From NCBI RefSeq assembly GCF_000620085.1, contig NZ_KK211067.1, positions 46,226-110,225 on the forward strand: a DNA stretch of 64,000 nt, in the 5' to 3' direction. Under the pieces are notes generated by a model. That model ran no database searches, had not been told where the DNA came from, and saw nothing but the letters and a program-made list of their open reading frames with translations. This stretch comes from Marinobacterium jannaschii DSM 6295 (GTDB taxonomy: Bacteria; Pseudomonadota; Gammaproteobacteria; Pseudomonadales; Balneatricaceae). Both the position numbers and the translations under genes were made by a program. Positions 35,425 to 46,236 of the stretch are shown one piece after another; position 1 is the first letter of the stretch; every line of letters starts with the position of its first letter.

Positions 35425-35826
35425 CTACTCGGGTACGTAGCTGGCCAGCCCCTCTTCGATGAACTGCTCCCAGTTCCAGCCCTGGTTGCTGAGCAGGTGC
35501 GCGTACTGGGGCTTAATCACAAAGCTCCAGGCAATGGCGCGATTGCCATCATCCGTCAGCACCGTGACCTTATTCCGCTGAAACAGTTCGCCTTCATATT
35601 CATCCAGCAGGGTCAGGTCTTCCTCGCTGATATTTTTATACAACAGTCCCGGGGTCACTTCATCCCGCGCCGGTTTAATGCCCGGAAAGGATTCGTCAGT
35701 CAGTACCCGGCAGATATGATCGGCGAGGGAGGCACGCTGATACACGTCAGGGGTTCGTTTCAGAACTGCCTTGATCACTTCAGGGATCATCAGGGTGCCA
35801 TAGGTAAACAGGTTTGCGGTGGTCAT
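35425..35826 (-). CDS. Gamma-glutamylcyclotransferase-fold (AIG2-like) protein
   Basis: 133 residues. LFTYGTLM at 6-13 is the substrate-loop signature of the GGCT/AIG2 fold, and the acidic DEYEGELF (about 78-85) carries the candidate catalytic glutamate. Members cyclise gamma-glutamyl amines or have unknown roles; substrate cannot be set. It is a single gene. Confidence 0.82.
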   Translation of the reverse strand: MTTANLFTYGTLMIPEVIKAVLKRTPDVYQRASLADHICRVLTDESFPGIKPARDEVTPGLLYKNISEEDLTLLDEYEGELFQRNKVTVLTDDGNRAIAWSFVIKPQYAHLLSNQGWNWEQFIEEGLASYVPE

Positions 35827-36281
35827 CTATCTTGTCTCCCGGACATCTGGCCGCTTTCATAGCGTTTGGCGGCGTCGTTACAGAGGAACCAGGCAATAGT
35901 GGATGGCCCGGAAGTGCCTCGTATTTACGATACTAAAATACGTGGCCGGGATTGCAGTAAGATTGCGAGGCTGAAACCGTATGCACCGCGCCAGATCAAT
36001 ATTTCCGGCGAAAAGGCTAATCGGTTTATGGGACTTTGGTAGAGGAGTTCCCTCGCCTCTGCTTTCCCGGCACAGCAGTACTTCTGAATCTGCCTGTTCA
36101 CGGTGAGCGGAAAATACCGCCCTGCACAAAATATTTAACTTTTTGTGCGCTGTCCAGATAAAGCGACTATTCGGTCGGTAGGTTGGTGCTATTTTCTTAG
36201 GCCATAAGCAGAGTGATTAGTTGAGCCTGTGAGCGGCATTTAACCGCTGTGTGAAATCGGTCGCTGCCTGAGGAGATCCCT
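35827..36281. other. Gene-poor region
   Basis: 455 bases. A minus-strand frame at 35878-36129 (83 codons) has no ribosome site or recognisable feature and was not called. No repeat, tRNA or clear promoter was seen, other than what must drive the short ORF at 36282. Confidence 0.4.
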
Positions 36282-36371
36282 GTGTCCGAGGTCGACAAAT
36301 GGTTGCCGGGCTGTAAAATCCTGCTGGTGACGCCGGATGAGCGCTGCCTGCAGGAATTCGGGTCTGTCTAA
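36282..36371 (+). pseudogene. Truncated receiver-like ORF (29 residues)
   Basis: GTG 36282 has GAGGAG (36270-36275) six bases upstream, an excellent ribosome site, yet the frame stops at 36369-36371 after 29 residues. The peptide contains KILLVTPDERCLQEF, which looks like the first strand and helix of a response-regulator receiver (KILLVDDE...). No continuation is visible in other frames. Best read as the remnant of a deleted regulator gene; a short leader peptide is the alternative. Confidence 0.45.
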
Positions 36372-36439
36372 AGCGGATGTTCATAAACGATCGTTAAACT
36401 GACGCTCTTGGAGTGTTCTCAGGCTGTTTGGAGGCTTAA

Positions 36440-36733
36440 GTGAATCGGAATCAGGTAGCTTTTTCAGGGGTTTTAATGGCTGTGTTGCTGGCGGGCTGTG
36501 CGGGTAAGCCTAATCAGGGGCGAGTTGACTTGGCCTGTCATAGTGGCATTGAAGCGGCATATGACGAGCTGAGCTTTGCGCGCAGCCAGGGGTTTAGCGG
36601 CTCCGTTGCCTGGACTAAAGCCAGCACGCTGCTGGGCTCTGCAAAAGTCATGGAGCAGGTGGAAAACTATGACGGTTGTCTGGCGAACGTAGAGAAAGCG
36701 CGTTTCTACATCCGGCAGTCTCAGGGTAAGTAG
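36440..36733 (+). CDS. Small lipoprotein of unknown function
   Basis: 97 residues. The lipobox LLAGC places the lipidated cysteine at 20; the next residue is Ala, which favours outer-membrane sorting. The mature part is helical and contains two further cysteines (DLACHSG, YDGCLAN). GTG 36440 has TTTGGAGG five bases upstream. Family not recognised. Its end overlaps the convergent GNAT gene by 13 bases. Confidence 0.78.
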   Translation: MNRNQVAFSGVLMAVLLAGCAGKPNQGRVDLACHSGIEAAYDELSFARSQGFSGSVAWTKASTLLGSAKVMEQVENYDGCLANVEKARFYIRQSQGK

Positions 36734-37161
36734 CAGCCCATCAGGATCAGGTCGTCGCCCCGGGTCTGGTAGCGCTGCAGCTGCAGGCTGAGCTGGCGCG
36801 GAACATCGAACGCCGAGGCAGGCCTGAATCCCAGCCGCTGGTAGAATGGCTCCAGGTGAGAGTAGGGAAAGCAGAAGCAGGGCCGCCTGGGCCAGTAAGG
36901 GCGTGATTGTTCAATCAGCTCGCTGCCCAGTCCCTGACGTTGTCTGCTGCGCTCGACCCACAGTCCTCTCATCAAACTATACTCCGGCGCTGTACTGAGA
37001 CGGAGTCCGGCGATAATCCCGTCGTCCCCCTCCAGCCAGAAGCCGAGGTCGCTCAGGGCCGCTTTGCCTTTGTGGCCATTGCGTTTATAGAAGCGGTTTA
37101 GCTGCCAGAGATTGTCTGCGTCAGCGAGGACCAGTGTCCGGCCTGCTTGTTCAGATTCCAC
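36721..37161 (-). CDS. GNAT family N-acetyltransferase
   Basis: About 146 residues with the acetyl-CoA loop [22 protein letters not shown] 37161 is the likely start, 11 bases inside the end of msrA; upstream codons are out of frame inside msrA and do not look like GNAT. The overlap suggests coupling to msrA. Acceptor substrate is unknown. Confidence 0.78.
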   Translation of the reverse strand: MESEQAGRTLVLADADNLWQLNRFYKRNGHKGKAALSDLGFWLEGDDGIIAGLRLSTAPEYSLMRGLWVERSRQRQGLGSELIEQSRPYWPRRPCFCFPYSHLEPFYQRLGFRPASAFDVPRQLSLQLQRYQTRGDDLILMGCYLP

Positions 37162-37621
37162 AGTGGCTTTGGCCGCGTTTTGCCAGATACTGCTGATGGT
37201 ACTCTTCCGCACGCCAGAACGTCGCGGCCGGTGTGATCTCGGTAACGATCGGGCCAGGGAAGACTCCGCTGGCATCCATCTCTGACTTACTCTGCTCTGC
37301 CAGGGCCTGCTGGTTCTTATCGTGGTAAAAAATCGCCGAGCGATACTGGGAGCCAATATCAGGTCCCTGACGATTCAGTGTGGTGGGGTTGTGGCACTGC
37401 CAGAACAGATTCAGCAGGGTGGAGTAGTCGACACTGTTCTCGTCAAACTCAACCTGCACCACTTCGGCATGACCGGTAGTATCGGTGCAGACCTCTTTAT
37501 AGTTGGGCTGGTCTTTATTGCCACCCATATAGCCTACCGCTGTTTTTGTTACGCCTTTAACGGCAGCAAACTTTGCTTCGATACCCCAGAAGCAGCCCGC
37601 GGCAAATGTTGCCAATGCCAT
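37151..37621 (-). CDS. msrA: Peptide methionine sulfoxide reductase MsrA
   Basis: 156 residues, a short MsrA. The catalytic motif GCFWG has Cys10, and a second cysteine near the C-terminus (SHCGI, C154) can resolve the sulfenate. It reduces methionine S-sulfoxide in proteins using thioredoxin. ATG 37621 is preceded by AAGGACACC. An array of heptamers lies in the 269-base gap upstream. Confidence 0.94.
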   Translation of the reverse strand: MALATFAAGCFWGIEAKFAAVKGVTKTAVGYMGGNKDQPNYKEVCTDTTGHAEVVQVEFDENSVDYSTLLNLFWQCHNPTTLNRQGPDIGSQYRSAIFYHDKNQQALAEQSKSEMDASGVFPGPIVTEITPAATFWRAEEYHQQYLAKRGQSHCGI

Positions 37622-37695
37622 GATGGTGTCCTTGTTTTAGTTGGTTACTTCATTGAGTCTCTGCGGCTCAGGGAAAGTTCAATATACACTGTCGT

Positions 37696-37765
37696 GAGCT
37701 ACGAGCTACGAGCTACGAGCTACGAGCTACGAGCTACGAGCTACGAGCTACGAGCTACGAGCTAC
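37696..37765 (+). repeat. Heptameric tandem repeat (GAGCTAC)10
   Basis: Ten perfect GAGCTAC units (70 bp). The unit is the exact reverse complement of the array at 22692-22726, 15 kb away, and shares period 7 and the AGCT core with 31461-31558. It lies between msrA and the gatB terminator. Confidence 0.97.
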
Positions 37766-37815
37766 GAACAGCTATTCAAGCTTACGGACAGTCTGTCGAT
37801 TCGGTCCTCAGAACA

Positions 37816-37849
37816 CAAAAAACCGCGGCCAGGGGCTGGACGCGGTTTT
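37816..37849. terminator. Terminator of gatCAB, active in both directions
   Basis: AAAAACCGCG (37816-37825) pairs with CGCGGTTTTT (37840-37849), with an inner CCA/TGG stem. It lies 41 bases after the gatB stop. Confidence 0.9.
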
Positions 37850-37890
37850 TGTTTCTGCGCGCAGCTCGCTACGCGCCGCCCGGTGCTGAT

Positions 37891-39345
37891 TTAGTCACAA
37901 AGGGCGTCGAGTTTCTTCTTCAGGATACCGGTGACGGCGCCCGGGTTGGCTTTGCCGCCGGTGGCTTTCATCACCTGGCCCATAAAGAAGCCGATCATCT
38001 TACCGCGCTTATCCGGCTCGGCAGCGATGTACTGCTCGACCTGAGGGCCGCTCTTACTGATCACTTCATCAACGATCGCTTCAATAGCGCCGCTGTCGGT
38101 GACCTGTTTCAGGCCCTTGGCTTCGATAATCTCATCGGCGCTACCGCCTTCGCTCCACATCACTTCAAACACTTTCTTGGCGATGTTGCCGGAGATAGTA
38201 TTGTCTTTGATGCGCACCAGCAGGCCGCCGAGCTGATCCGCAGAGACCGGGCTGTCGCCGATGCTGGTGTCGTTGGCATTGAGGTGCTTGGACAGCTCGC
38301 CCATCACCCAGTTTGCCGCCAGCTTGGCATCTTTCGCTGCGGTGACCACGGTTTCGAAGTATTCCGCCAGGAAACGGTCGGCGGACAGTACCATGGCATC
38401 GTAGTCGCTCAGCTTGTACTGCTCGATAAAGCGTTCTTTGCGCGCGTCAGGCAGTTCCGGCAGGTTGTTGCGGATCTCCTCGATGTAATCTTCCTCGATC
38501 ACGATCGGCAGCAGGTCCGGGCAGGGGAAGTAACGGTAGTCGTTGGCTTCCTCTTTGGAGCGCATAGAACGGGTTTCGTTCTTGTTGGCATCGTACAGGC
38601 GGGTTTCCTGTACCACGCGACCGCCATCTTCAATCAGGTCGATCTGACGGTCTATCTCGCCGAGGATCGCTTTCTCGATAAAGCGGAAGGAGTTGATGTT
38701 CTTGGTCTCGGTGCGGGTGCCGAACTCTTCTTCGCCTTTCAGGCGGACGGAGACGTTACAGTCGCAGCGGAAAGAACCTTCTGCCATGTTGCCGTCACAG
38801 ATGCCGAGGCTGGTGACGATAGAGTGGATTTTCCGCACATAGGCGACCGCTTCTTCGGCGCTGCGCATATCCGGCTCGGAAACGATCTCCAGCAGGGGGG
38901 TACCGGCACGGTTGAGGTCGATACCGGTCATGCCCGGGAACTCGTCATGCAGGGACTTACCGGCGTCCTCTTCCAGGTGGGCCCGGGTGACGCCGACACG
39001 TTTAGTGCTGCCATCTTCCAGGGTGATATCCACATGACCCACGCCGACAATCGGGTGGAACAGCTGGCTGGTCTGGTAACCTTTCGGCAGGTCCGGATAG
39101 AAGTAGTTCTTGCGGTCGAAGATCGAAGTGCGACCGATTTCGGCGTCGATCGCCAGGCCGAACTTCACTGCCATCCGCAGGGCTTCTTCATTGAACACCG
39201 GCAGGGTGCCCGGCAGCGCCAGGTCAACCGCGCAGGCCTGGGTATTGGGTTCGGCGCCAAAAGCTGTGCTGGCACCGGAAAAGATCTTGGAGTTTGTGGC
39301 GAGCTGGGCGTGGATCTCAAGCCCGATTACCGCTTCCCATTCCAT
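37891..39345 (-). CDS. gatB: Aspartyl/glutamyl-tRNA amidotransferase subunit B
   Basis: 484 residues. GatB phosphorylates and transamidates the misacylated Glu on tRNA-Gln (or Asp on tRNA-Asn) with ammonia from Gat[14 protein letters not shown] and [11 protein letters not shown] are signature parts; the YqeY-like tail domain ends in [19 protein letters not shown] 39345 has GAGG nine bases upstream; the frame to 39492 lies inside gatA. Third gene of gatC-A-B. Confidence 0.96.
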   Translation of the reverse strand: MEWEAVIGLEIHAQLATNSKIFSGASTAFGAEPNTQACAVDLALPGTLPVFNEEALRMAVKFGLAIDAEIGRTSIFDRKNYFYPDLPKGYQTSQLFHPIVGVGHVDITLEDGSTKRVGVTRAHLEEDAGKSLHDEFPGMTGIDLNRAGTPLLEIVSEPDMRSAEEAVAYVRKIHSIVTSLGICDGNMAEGSFRCDCNVSVRLKGEEEFGTRTETKNINSFRFIEKAILGEIDRQIDLIEDGGRVVQETRLYDANKNETRSMRSKEEANDYRYFPCPDLLPIVIEEDYIEEIRNNLPELPDARKERFIEQYKLSDYDAMVLSADRFLAEYFETVVTAAKDAKLAANWVMGELSKHLNANDTSIGDSPVSADQLGGLLVRIKDNTISGNIAKKVFEVMWSEGGSADEIIEAKGLKQVTDSGAIEAIVDEVISKSGPQVEQYIAAEPDKRGKMIGFFMGQVMKATGGKANPGAVTGILKKKLDALCD

Positions 39346-39358
39346 TTTGATTAACCTC

Positions 39359-40810
39359 TTAGATGCCTTCAGGTGACTGTTTGTGCCAGTCGGTAGCCAG
39401 CTGGAACTGGTGTGCGACGTTGAGCAGTTTCTGCTCGGCGAAGTAGTCACCGATAACCTGCAGGCCGACCGGCAGGCCGTTAGTCTGACCACATGGGATC
39501 GAGATGCCTGGCAGACCGGCCAGGTTCAGGGCGATCGTAAAGATATCTTCCATATACATGGCGATCGGGTCTGAGGTCTTCTCACCCAGTTTGAAGGCCG
39601 GTTCCGGCGTTGTCGGACCCATGATCACATCAACCTCTTTCAGGGCTTCGGTGAAGTCCTGCTTGATCAGGCGGCGGATCTGCTGGGCTTTCTTGTAGTA
39701 GGCGTCGTAGAAACCTTCAGACAAGGCGTAAGTACCGACCATGATGCGGCGCTTAACCTCGGCACCGAAGCCTTCGCCGCGGGAGCGCTTATAGAGGTCT
39801 TCCAGGTCAACCGGGCTGTCGCAGCGGTAGCCGTAGCGCACGCCGTCGAAACGGGACAGGTTGGAAGAAGCTTCCGCCGGCGCAATAATGTAGTAGGCCG
39901 GTACGGCCAGGCCGGTATTCGGCAGGCTGATCTCCTTAACCGTAGCGCCCAGAGCTTCGTACTCTTTGATCGCGTTCTGTACCTGCTCGGCAATGGCCGG
40001 GTTCAGGTCGGATGGAAAGTACTCTTTCGGCAGGCCGATCTTCAGGCCAGCCAGCGGCTTGCTCAGATCAGCAGTGTAGTCCGGCACATCGCGCTGCATG
40101 CTGGTGGAATCGCGGCGGTCGAAACCGGCCATCACATTCAGCATCATCGCCGCATCTTCGGCGGTGCGGGTCATGGGGCCGCCCTGATCGAGGGAGGAGG
40201 CAAAGGCGATCATGCCGTAGCGGGAGACGCGGCCGTAGGTTGGCTTGATGCCGGTGATACCGCACAGCGCGGCTGGCTGACGGATAGAACCGCCGGTGTC
40301 GGTGCCGGTGGCGGCCGGTGCCAGGCGAGCGGCGACTGCCGCGGCTGAACCGCCGGAGGAGCCGCCCGGTACGCGCTCGGTATCCCATGGATTACGGGCC
40401 GGGCCGTAGAAGCTGGATTCATTGGAAGAACCCATCGCAAACTCGTCCATGTTGGTTTTACCCAACATAACGCCGCCCGCCGCATTGAACTTATCCACCA
40501 CGGTGGCGTTGTAAGGGGCGACGAAGTTGTCCAGCATTTTTGATGCACAGCTGGTCCGCACGCCTTCGGTGCAGAAAATATCTTTATGGGCGAATGGTAA
40601 CCCGGTAAAGGCACCGGCATTGCCGGCTGCGCGGGTGTCGTCGGCGGCTTTGGCCTGAGCCAGCGCCTGTGACTCAGTTACCGAGATGTAGCTGTTGTAC
40701 TTGCTATCTTCGGCCTTGATGCGATCCAGATAGGCCTGGGTCAGCTCGACACTGCTGAAGTCGCCGTTTTCCAGCCCCTGGGCCAGTTCGGCTAGCGTCT
40801 TGTCAAACAT
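39359..40810 (-). CDS. gatA: Aspartyl/glutamyl-tRNA amidotransferase subunit A
   Basis: 483 residues of the amidase-signature family. The Lys-cisSer-Ser triad fits K76 (FAHKDIF), S151 and S175 (in VPGGSSGGS and [10 protein letters not shown]). It hydrolyses glutamine to feed ammonia to GatB. The gap to gatB is 13 bases and to gatC 49. Confidence 0.97.
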   Translation of the reverse strand: MFDKTLAELAQGLENGDFSSVELTQAYLDRIKAEDSKYNSYISVTESQALAQAKAADDTRAAGNAGAFTGLPFAHKDIFCTEGVRTSCASKMLDNFVAPYNATVVDKFNAAGGVMLGKTNMDEFAMGSSNESSFYGPARNPWDTERVPGGSSGGSAAAVAARLAPAATGTDTGGSIRQPAALCGITGIKPTYGRVSRYGMIAFASSLDQGGPMTRTAEDAAMMLNVMAGFDRRDSTSMQRDVPDYTADLSKPLAGLKIGLPKEYFPSDLNPAIAEQVQNAIKEYEALGATVKEISLPNTGLAVPAYYIIAPAEASSNLSRFDGVRYGYRCDSPVDLEDLYKRSRGEGFGAEVKRRIMVGTYALSEGFYDAYYKKAQQIRRLIKQDFTEALKEVDVIMGPTTPEPAFKLGEKTSDPIAMYMEDIFTIALNLAGLPGISIPCGQTNGLPVGLQVIGDYFAEQKLLNVAHQFQLATDWHKQSPEGI

Positions 40811-40859
40811 GAGATATGTTTTCCTTCAGAATTCCGATGAAGTGGAGAGGTGCCGCCGG

Positions 40860-41147
40860 TTACTCGATGACTTTCGGTACCTGGAACAGGCCATTTTCAA
40901 CGGCCGGGGCAACGGACTGCAGGGCGTCACGCTGATTCTCTTCGGTGACGTCGTCCTTACGCAGGCGCTGCACGGCATCCAGTGCATTGGCCATCGGTTC
41001 TGTTTCGCTGGTGTCTACAGCCTGCATCTGGTCGACCAGATCCAGAATGTTTGACAGGTTTTCGGTGTATTCCGGGATGTCCTGCTGATCGATCTGCAGG
41101 CGCGCCAGATGGGCGATTCGTTCCACATCAGAGCGGTCTAAAGCCAT
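40860..41147 (-). CDS. gatC: Aspartyl/glutamyl-tRNA amidotransferase subunit C
   Basis: 95 residues, helical, with the family start [17 protein letters not shown] and the ending LFQVPKVIE. It holds GatA and GatB together. ATG 41147 with AAGAAG upstream is chosen over the frame to 41189. First gene of gatCAB, divergent from mreB. Confidence 0.94.
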   Translation of the reverse strand: MALDRSDVERIAHLARLQIDQQDIPEYTENLSNILDLVDQMQAVDTSETEPMANALDAVQRLRKDDVTEENQRDALQSVAPAVENGLFQVPKVIE

Positions 41148-42536
<1,389 letters not shown>

Positions 42537-42599
42537 CTGAATCAGCTATGTCGCGTCCGTCCTATCTAGTCTGCATGGGACACTTCCGCCCGCAGAGGC

Positions 42600-42614
42600 A
42601 GGAGGTGTCCTATT
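42600..42614 (+). promoter_or_regulatory. Strong Shine-Dalgarno before an ATT start codon of mreC
   Basis: AGGAGGTG (42600-42607) matches eight bases of the anti-SD. Six bases after its GGAGG comes ATT (42612-42614), followed by AAA CCC ATC TTT, that is (M)KPIF, the usual start of MreC. No ATG, GTG or TTG lies in this frame between the stop at 42567-42569 and GTG 42753. Confidence 0.75.
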
Positions 42615-43460
42615 AAACCCATCTTTCGTGGCGGCTCGCCACGGACCCGCTTCGTTATTTTTGTCTTTCTGGCAGTTGGCCTGATCGGTGTTGATCTTTA
42701 CTGGGCCAAGAGCCGTGATGCCCGTGCCTATATCTCCCTGCTGCTAACTCCGGTGCAATGGCTGGTGGATGCGCCCAGTCGTGTGGCCGATGAAATCTCT
42801 GATGTCGTCGTCGATCGCACGGTTCTGCTCAAGGAAAACGAGCAGCTCAAGTCTGAAGCGCTGTTGCTGCAGCGTAAGGTGCAGCAGGTCGCCGCGATTA
42901 AGGCTGAGAATGTGCGTCTGCGCGCGTTGCTCAAAGGCCGCCGCCTGCTCGATGAAGAGGTCAAGCTGGTGGAACTGATCGGTGTTAATCCGGATCCGTT
43001 TCAGCATCAGGTGATTATTAACAGTGGTTTCGAAGATGGTGTCTATGAAGGGCAGCCGGTACTGGATGCTGGCGGCGTGATGGGGCAGGTGGTCGAACGT
43101 GCCCACTATACCAGCCGCGTTATGCTGATTACGGATGCCCGGCACGCCATCCCGGTTGAGGTCAACCGCAATGGAATGCGCTCGGTGGCGCTGGGTAAAG
43201 GCGTACTGACTGAACTGGTGCTGGAACATGTGCCTGATACGGCTGATATTACCGAGGGTGATCTGCTGATCACCTCCGGCCTGGGAGGGCGTTTCCCCCG
43301 GGGCTATCCGGTTGGCCGGGTAGTGGAAGTGATCCGTGATCCGGGCAAGCCGTTTGCCCAGGTTAAAGTCCAGCCGACCGCGCGCCTTGATAAGAGCCGC
43401 CAGTTGCTGCTGGTGCGCAAGGGTGAGGCGGTCGCCCTGCAGAAGCAGCTGCAGGAGTAA
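42612..43460 (+). CDS. mreC: Rod shape-determining protein MreC, apparent ATT start
   Basis: About 282 residues. Read from ATT 42612, the protein starts (M)KPIFRGGSPRTR and has the expected single membrane helix (about 14-30, IFVFLAVGLIGVDLYW), a coiled coil (about 68-105) and the two beta domains (about 115-265). The first normal start codon in frame, GTG 42753, would remove the membrane anchor (235 residues left). MreC links MreB to the periplasmic elongation complex (PBP2, RodA). AUU starts are known for infC and pcnB and are held down by IF3, so MreC level may be set by initiation. Confidence 0.88.
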   Translation: MKPIFRGGSPRTRFVIFVFLAVGLIGVDLYWAKSRDARAYISLLLTPVQWLVDAPSRVADEISDVVVDRTVLLKENEQLKSEALLLQRKVQQVAAIKAENVRLRALLKGRRLLDEEVKLVELIGVNPDPFQHQVIINSGFEDGVYEGQPVLDAGGVMGQVVERAHYTSRVMLITDARHAIPVEVNRNGMRSVALGKGVLTELVLEHVPDTADITEGDLLITSGLGGRFPRGYPVGRVVEVIRDPGKPFAQVKVQPTARLDKSRQLLLVRKGEAVALQKQLQE

Positions 43461-43467
43461 TCCCGCG

Positions 43468-43959
43468 ATGCAGGAAGCGAGAACCGGCGGCGGCAGCATG
43501 ATTATTCTGGGAACCTTTCTGCCCGGAATAATGCTGAGTCAGATGCCGCTACCGTCGATGCTGGAATGGTATCGGCCGGAGTGGGTGGCGATGATCCTGA
43601 TCTACTGGGTGATCGCATTGCCTCACCGGATCGGCGTTGGTGCCGGTTTTCTGGTCGGACTGATGATGGATGTGGTGCGCGGCAGTGTGCTGGGGCTGAA
43701 TGCGCTCTCTTTTACCATCATTGCCTATCTGGCACTGCTGCTTTACAAGCGTTTACGTATGTTCCCGCCCTGGCAGCAGGCAATGATGGTGATGGTACTG
43801 GTCGGCATTAACCAGTTGCTGTTCCACTGGATGCAGATGGTGACCGGAACCACCGGTGACAGTCTGCTGTTTTTATTGCCAGCAGCGACCAGTGCCCTGT
43901 TCTGGCCCTGGATCTTTGTTGTCCTGCGTGGTTTACGCCGGACATTCCGAATCTCATAG
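43468..43959 (+). CDS. mreD: Rod shape-determining protein MreD
   Basis: 163 residues, about five membrane helices, with the typical MreD features GVGAGFLVGLMMDVVRGSVLGLNALSF. ATG 43468 follows AGGAG at 43453-43457; the frame from 43336 runs inside mreC. Third gene of mreBCD. Confidence 0.92.
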   Translation: MQEARTGGGSMIILGTFLPGIMLSQMPLPSMLEWYRPEWVAMILIYWVIALPHRIGVGAGFLVGLMMDVVRGSVLGLNALSFTIIAYLALLLYKRLRMFPPWQQAMMVMVLVGINQLLFHWMQMVTGTTGDSLLFLLPAATSALFWPWIFVVLRGLRRTFRIS

Positions 43960-43967
43960 GTGCAATT

Positions 43968-44552
43968 ATGGAACCCGTTATCCTGCTGGCGTCAGCATCG
44001 CCACGTCGAAGTGAACTGTTACAGCAGATAGGGGTTCCTCACCAGGTGGCACCGGCCCATATTGATGAACAGCCGTTGGCTGGCGAGACCCCAGCCCAGT
44101 ATGTGGCCCGGCTGTCGTTGGAGAAAGCGCGGGCAGGCTACGACAAGAGCACGCTTAAGCTGCCGGCGCTGGGGTCTGATACCGCAGTCATCTGTGATGA
44201 GCTGATTCTGGGAAAGCCACGGGATGAAGAAGATGCCGTGACGACCCTGATGCGTCTGTCAGGACGGAGCCATCATGTCCTCAGTGGTGTAGCGGTCTAT
44301 ACTCCAGAACAACAGCGGGTTGAGGTCGTTTCTACCGAAGTTCGCTTCCGGACGCTGACTGAAACGGAGTGTCGACGCTATTGGGCCAGCGGAGAGCCTG
44401 CAGATAAAGCAGGCAGTTATGGTATTCAGGGGCTGGGTGCGGTATTCGTAACCTCGATTAACGGAAGTTACTCCTCTGTCGTCGGCCTGCCGCTGGCAGA
44501 AACTGCAGCCATCCTAAACACTTTTGATATAGCTGCCTGGCAGCGCGACTGA
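43968..44552 (+). CDS. maf: Maf family nucleoside triphosphate pyrophosphatase (YhdE-type)
   Basis: 194 residues. LASASPRRSELL at 7-18, GSDTAV (about 69-74) and the SGEPADKAGSYGIQG segment are Maf hallmarks. The DKAGSYGIQG form marks the dTTP/UTP pyrophosphatase subfamily. It lies eight bases after mreD. Confidence 0.92.
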   Translation: MEPVILLASASPRRSELLQQIGVPHQVAPAHIDEQPLAGETPAQYVARLSLEKARAGYDKSTLKLPALGSDTAVICDELILGKPRDEEDAVTTLMRLSGRSHHVLSGVAVYTPEQQRVEVVSTEVRFRTLTETECRRYWASGEPADKAGSYGIQGLGAVFVTSINGSYSSVVGLPLAETAAILNTFDIAAWQRD

Positions 44553-44571
44553 GCAGTTTCAAGGAGTGCCC

Positions 44572-46056
44572 ATGGGCGAAGAGATTCTGATTAACTTTAC
44601 ACCAATGGAAACCCGCGTAGCGGTGATCGAAAACGGCATGCCGCAGGAGATCTATGTCGAGCGGGCCAAGCGTCGTGGCATTGTCGGCAATATCTATAAA
44701 GGCAAGGTGGTCAGGGTTCTGCCGGGCATGCAGGCGGCGTTCGTCGAGATCGGCCTCGAGCGTGCAGCGTTTATCCACGTGGAAGATGTCCTCTCCCAGC
44801 AGGCTTCCAGTGAAGAAAAGAACGGCACTTCCATTTCTCAGGTATTGCGTGAAGGTCAGGCACTGCTGGTTCAGGTAACGAAAGATCCGATCGGCACCAA
44901 GGGTGCACGCCTGACGACTCACCTTTCTATCCCGTCCCGTTATCTGGTGTATATGCCGGGCAGCGAACATATCGGTGTCTCCCAGCGAATCGAGGACAGT
45001 GAAGAGCGCGACCGCCTGCGTGGCATCGTGAGTAAACTGATTGAGGAAGAGCAGCCTTCTGAGGATGAGAAACGCTCGGTTGGCGGTTTTATCCTGCGCA
45101 CTGTATCTGAAGGCGCGAGCGAGATTGAACTGCGGGCAGACGTCCAGTTTCTGCGCCGCTTATGGGCGGCGATCCAGCGTAAAATCTCCGGTGCTAAAGC
45201 GCCGTCACTGATCTACGATGATCTGCCGCTGAATATGCGTGCCCTGCGTGATATGGCACACAGCGGGGTAGAGCGCATCCGTATCGATTCCCGGGAAACC
45301 TTCCAGAAAGCCAAAGAGTTCTCGGCGGCACTGGTGCCTGAAATCGATGATAAGCTTGAATACTATCCCGGCGAGCGTCCGGTGTTTGATCTCTTCAATG
45401 TCGAAGATGAGATTCAGAAGGCACTGGGGCGCAAGGTCGAGCTGAAGTCCGGTGGTTACCTGATCTTCGATCAGACTGAGGCGATGACCACGGTCGATGT
45501 GAACACCGGGGCCTTTGTCGGTCATCGTAACCTGGAAGAGACAATCTTCAAGACGAACCTGGAAGCGGCGACTGCGATCGGGCGTCAGCTGCGACTGCGG
45601 AACCTCGGCGGCATTATCATTATCGACTTTATCGATATGGAAGATGCTGACCATCAGCGCCAGGTGCTGCGTACGCTGGAGCGGATGCTGGAAAAGGATC
45701 ACGCCAAGTGCAAGGTCACCGGTGTCTCCGATCTGGGGCTGGTCGAGATGACCCGCAAGCGGACCCGTGAAAGCCTTGAGCAGGTGCTCTGTGAAACCTG
45801 TGAACAGTGTCAGGGACGTGGTTCTATCAAAACCCCGGAAACGGTCTGCTACGAGATCTTTCGCGAAATCCTGCGCCAGCACCGGGCCTACGATACGGAA
45901 GCCTATCTGGTACTGGCTGCTGCAACCGTGGTCGACTACCTGCTGGAAGATGCTTCAGACCATGTGGCCGAACTTGAGAGCTTTATCGGTAAGACTATCC
46001 GCTTCCAGGCCGAGCCGGTGTATGCACCTGAGCACTATGATGTAGTGCTGCGATAA
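44572..46056 (+). CDS. rng: Ribonuclease G
   Basis: 494 residues, RNase E/G family without the long RNase E tail. An S1-like domain (about 38-125, GNIYKGKVVRVLPGMQAAFVEIG) precedes the catalytic core with the metal-binding aspartates in VDVNTGAFVG and IIIDFIDME. The zinc-link is CETC (about 405-408). ATG 44572 has AAGGAG (44561-44566) five bases upstream, deciding against GTG 44566. Family role: 16S rRNA 5' processing and mRNA decay. Confidence 0.94.
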   Translation: MGEEILINFTPMETRVAVIENGMPQEIYVERAKRRGIVGNIYKGKVVRVLPGMQAAFVEIGLERAAFIHVEDVLSQQASSEEKNGTSISQVLREGQALLVQVTKDPIGTKGARLTTHLSIPSRYLVYMPGSEHIGVSQRIEDSEERDRLRGIVSKLIEEEQPSEDEKRSVGGFILRTVSEGASEIELRADVQFLRRLWAAIQRKISGAKAPSLIYDDLPLNMRALRDMAHSGVERIRIDSRETFQKAKEFSAALVPEIDDKLEYYPGERPVFDLFNVEDEIQKALGRKVELKSGGYLIFDQTEAMTTVDVNTGAFVGHRNLEETIFKTNLEAATAIGRQLRLRNLGGIIIIDFIDMEDADHQRQVLRTLERMLEKDHAKCKVTGVSDLGLVEMTRKRTRESLEQVLCETCEQCQGRGSIKTPETVCYEIFREILRQHRAYDTEAYLVLAAATVVDYLLEDASDHVAELESFIGKTIRFQAEPVYAPEHYDVVLR

Positions 46057-46236
46057 CCCTGTCGCCGCTCCGGCTGTCCGTTCGGAGTGGTTGCCCTGTT
46101 CGCAGGTAGCTAAGCGGTTGTGCCCCGAAAGGGAGCCCGGCAGCCCGGTCCGGTTGAACAAAACAGAGTATTTAAAAAGGAACTTTATCAGCGATGGGGC
46201 ATTCACTACCTATATATTGGCGGATTGGAGTGGCCG

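Noticed and set aside
35878-36129. 83-codon minus-strand frame
   Set aside because: No ribosome site, no domain or signal peptide, and no neighbour suggesting an operon.
37696-37765. CRISPR-like array
   Set aside because: Units are 7 bp in direct contact with no spacers and no cas genes nearby; it is a simple tandem repeat.
37322-37894. Plus-strand frame across the heptamer array encoding repeated SYELRAT
   Set aside because: The repeat peptide follows only from the DNA repeat; most of the frame is antisense to msrA and no start signal supports it.
37849-39354. 501-codon plus-strand frame opposite gatB
   Set aside because: It is the antisense shadow of gatB, with no ribosome site or family motifs; GatB is certain on the minus strand.
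42753-43460. mreC starting at GTG 42753
   Set aside because: This would remove the membrane anchor and the conserved KPIF N-terminus; the ATT start with strong ribosome site fits better.
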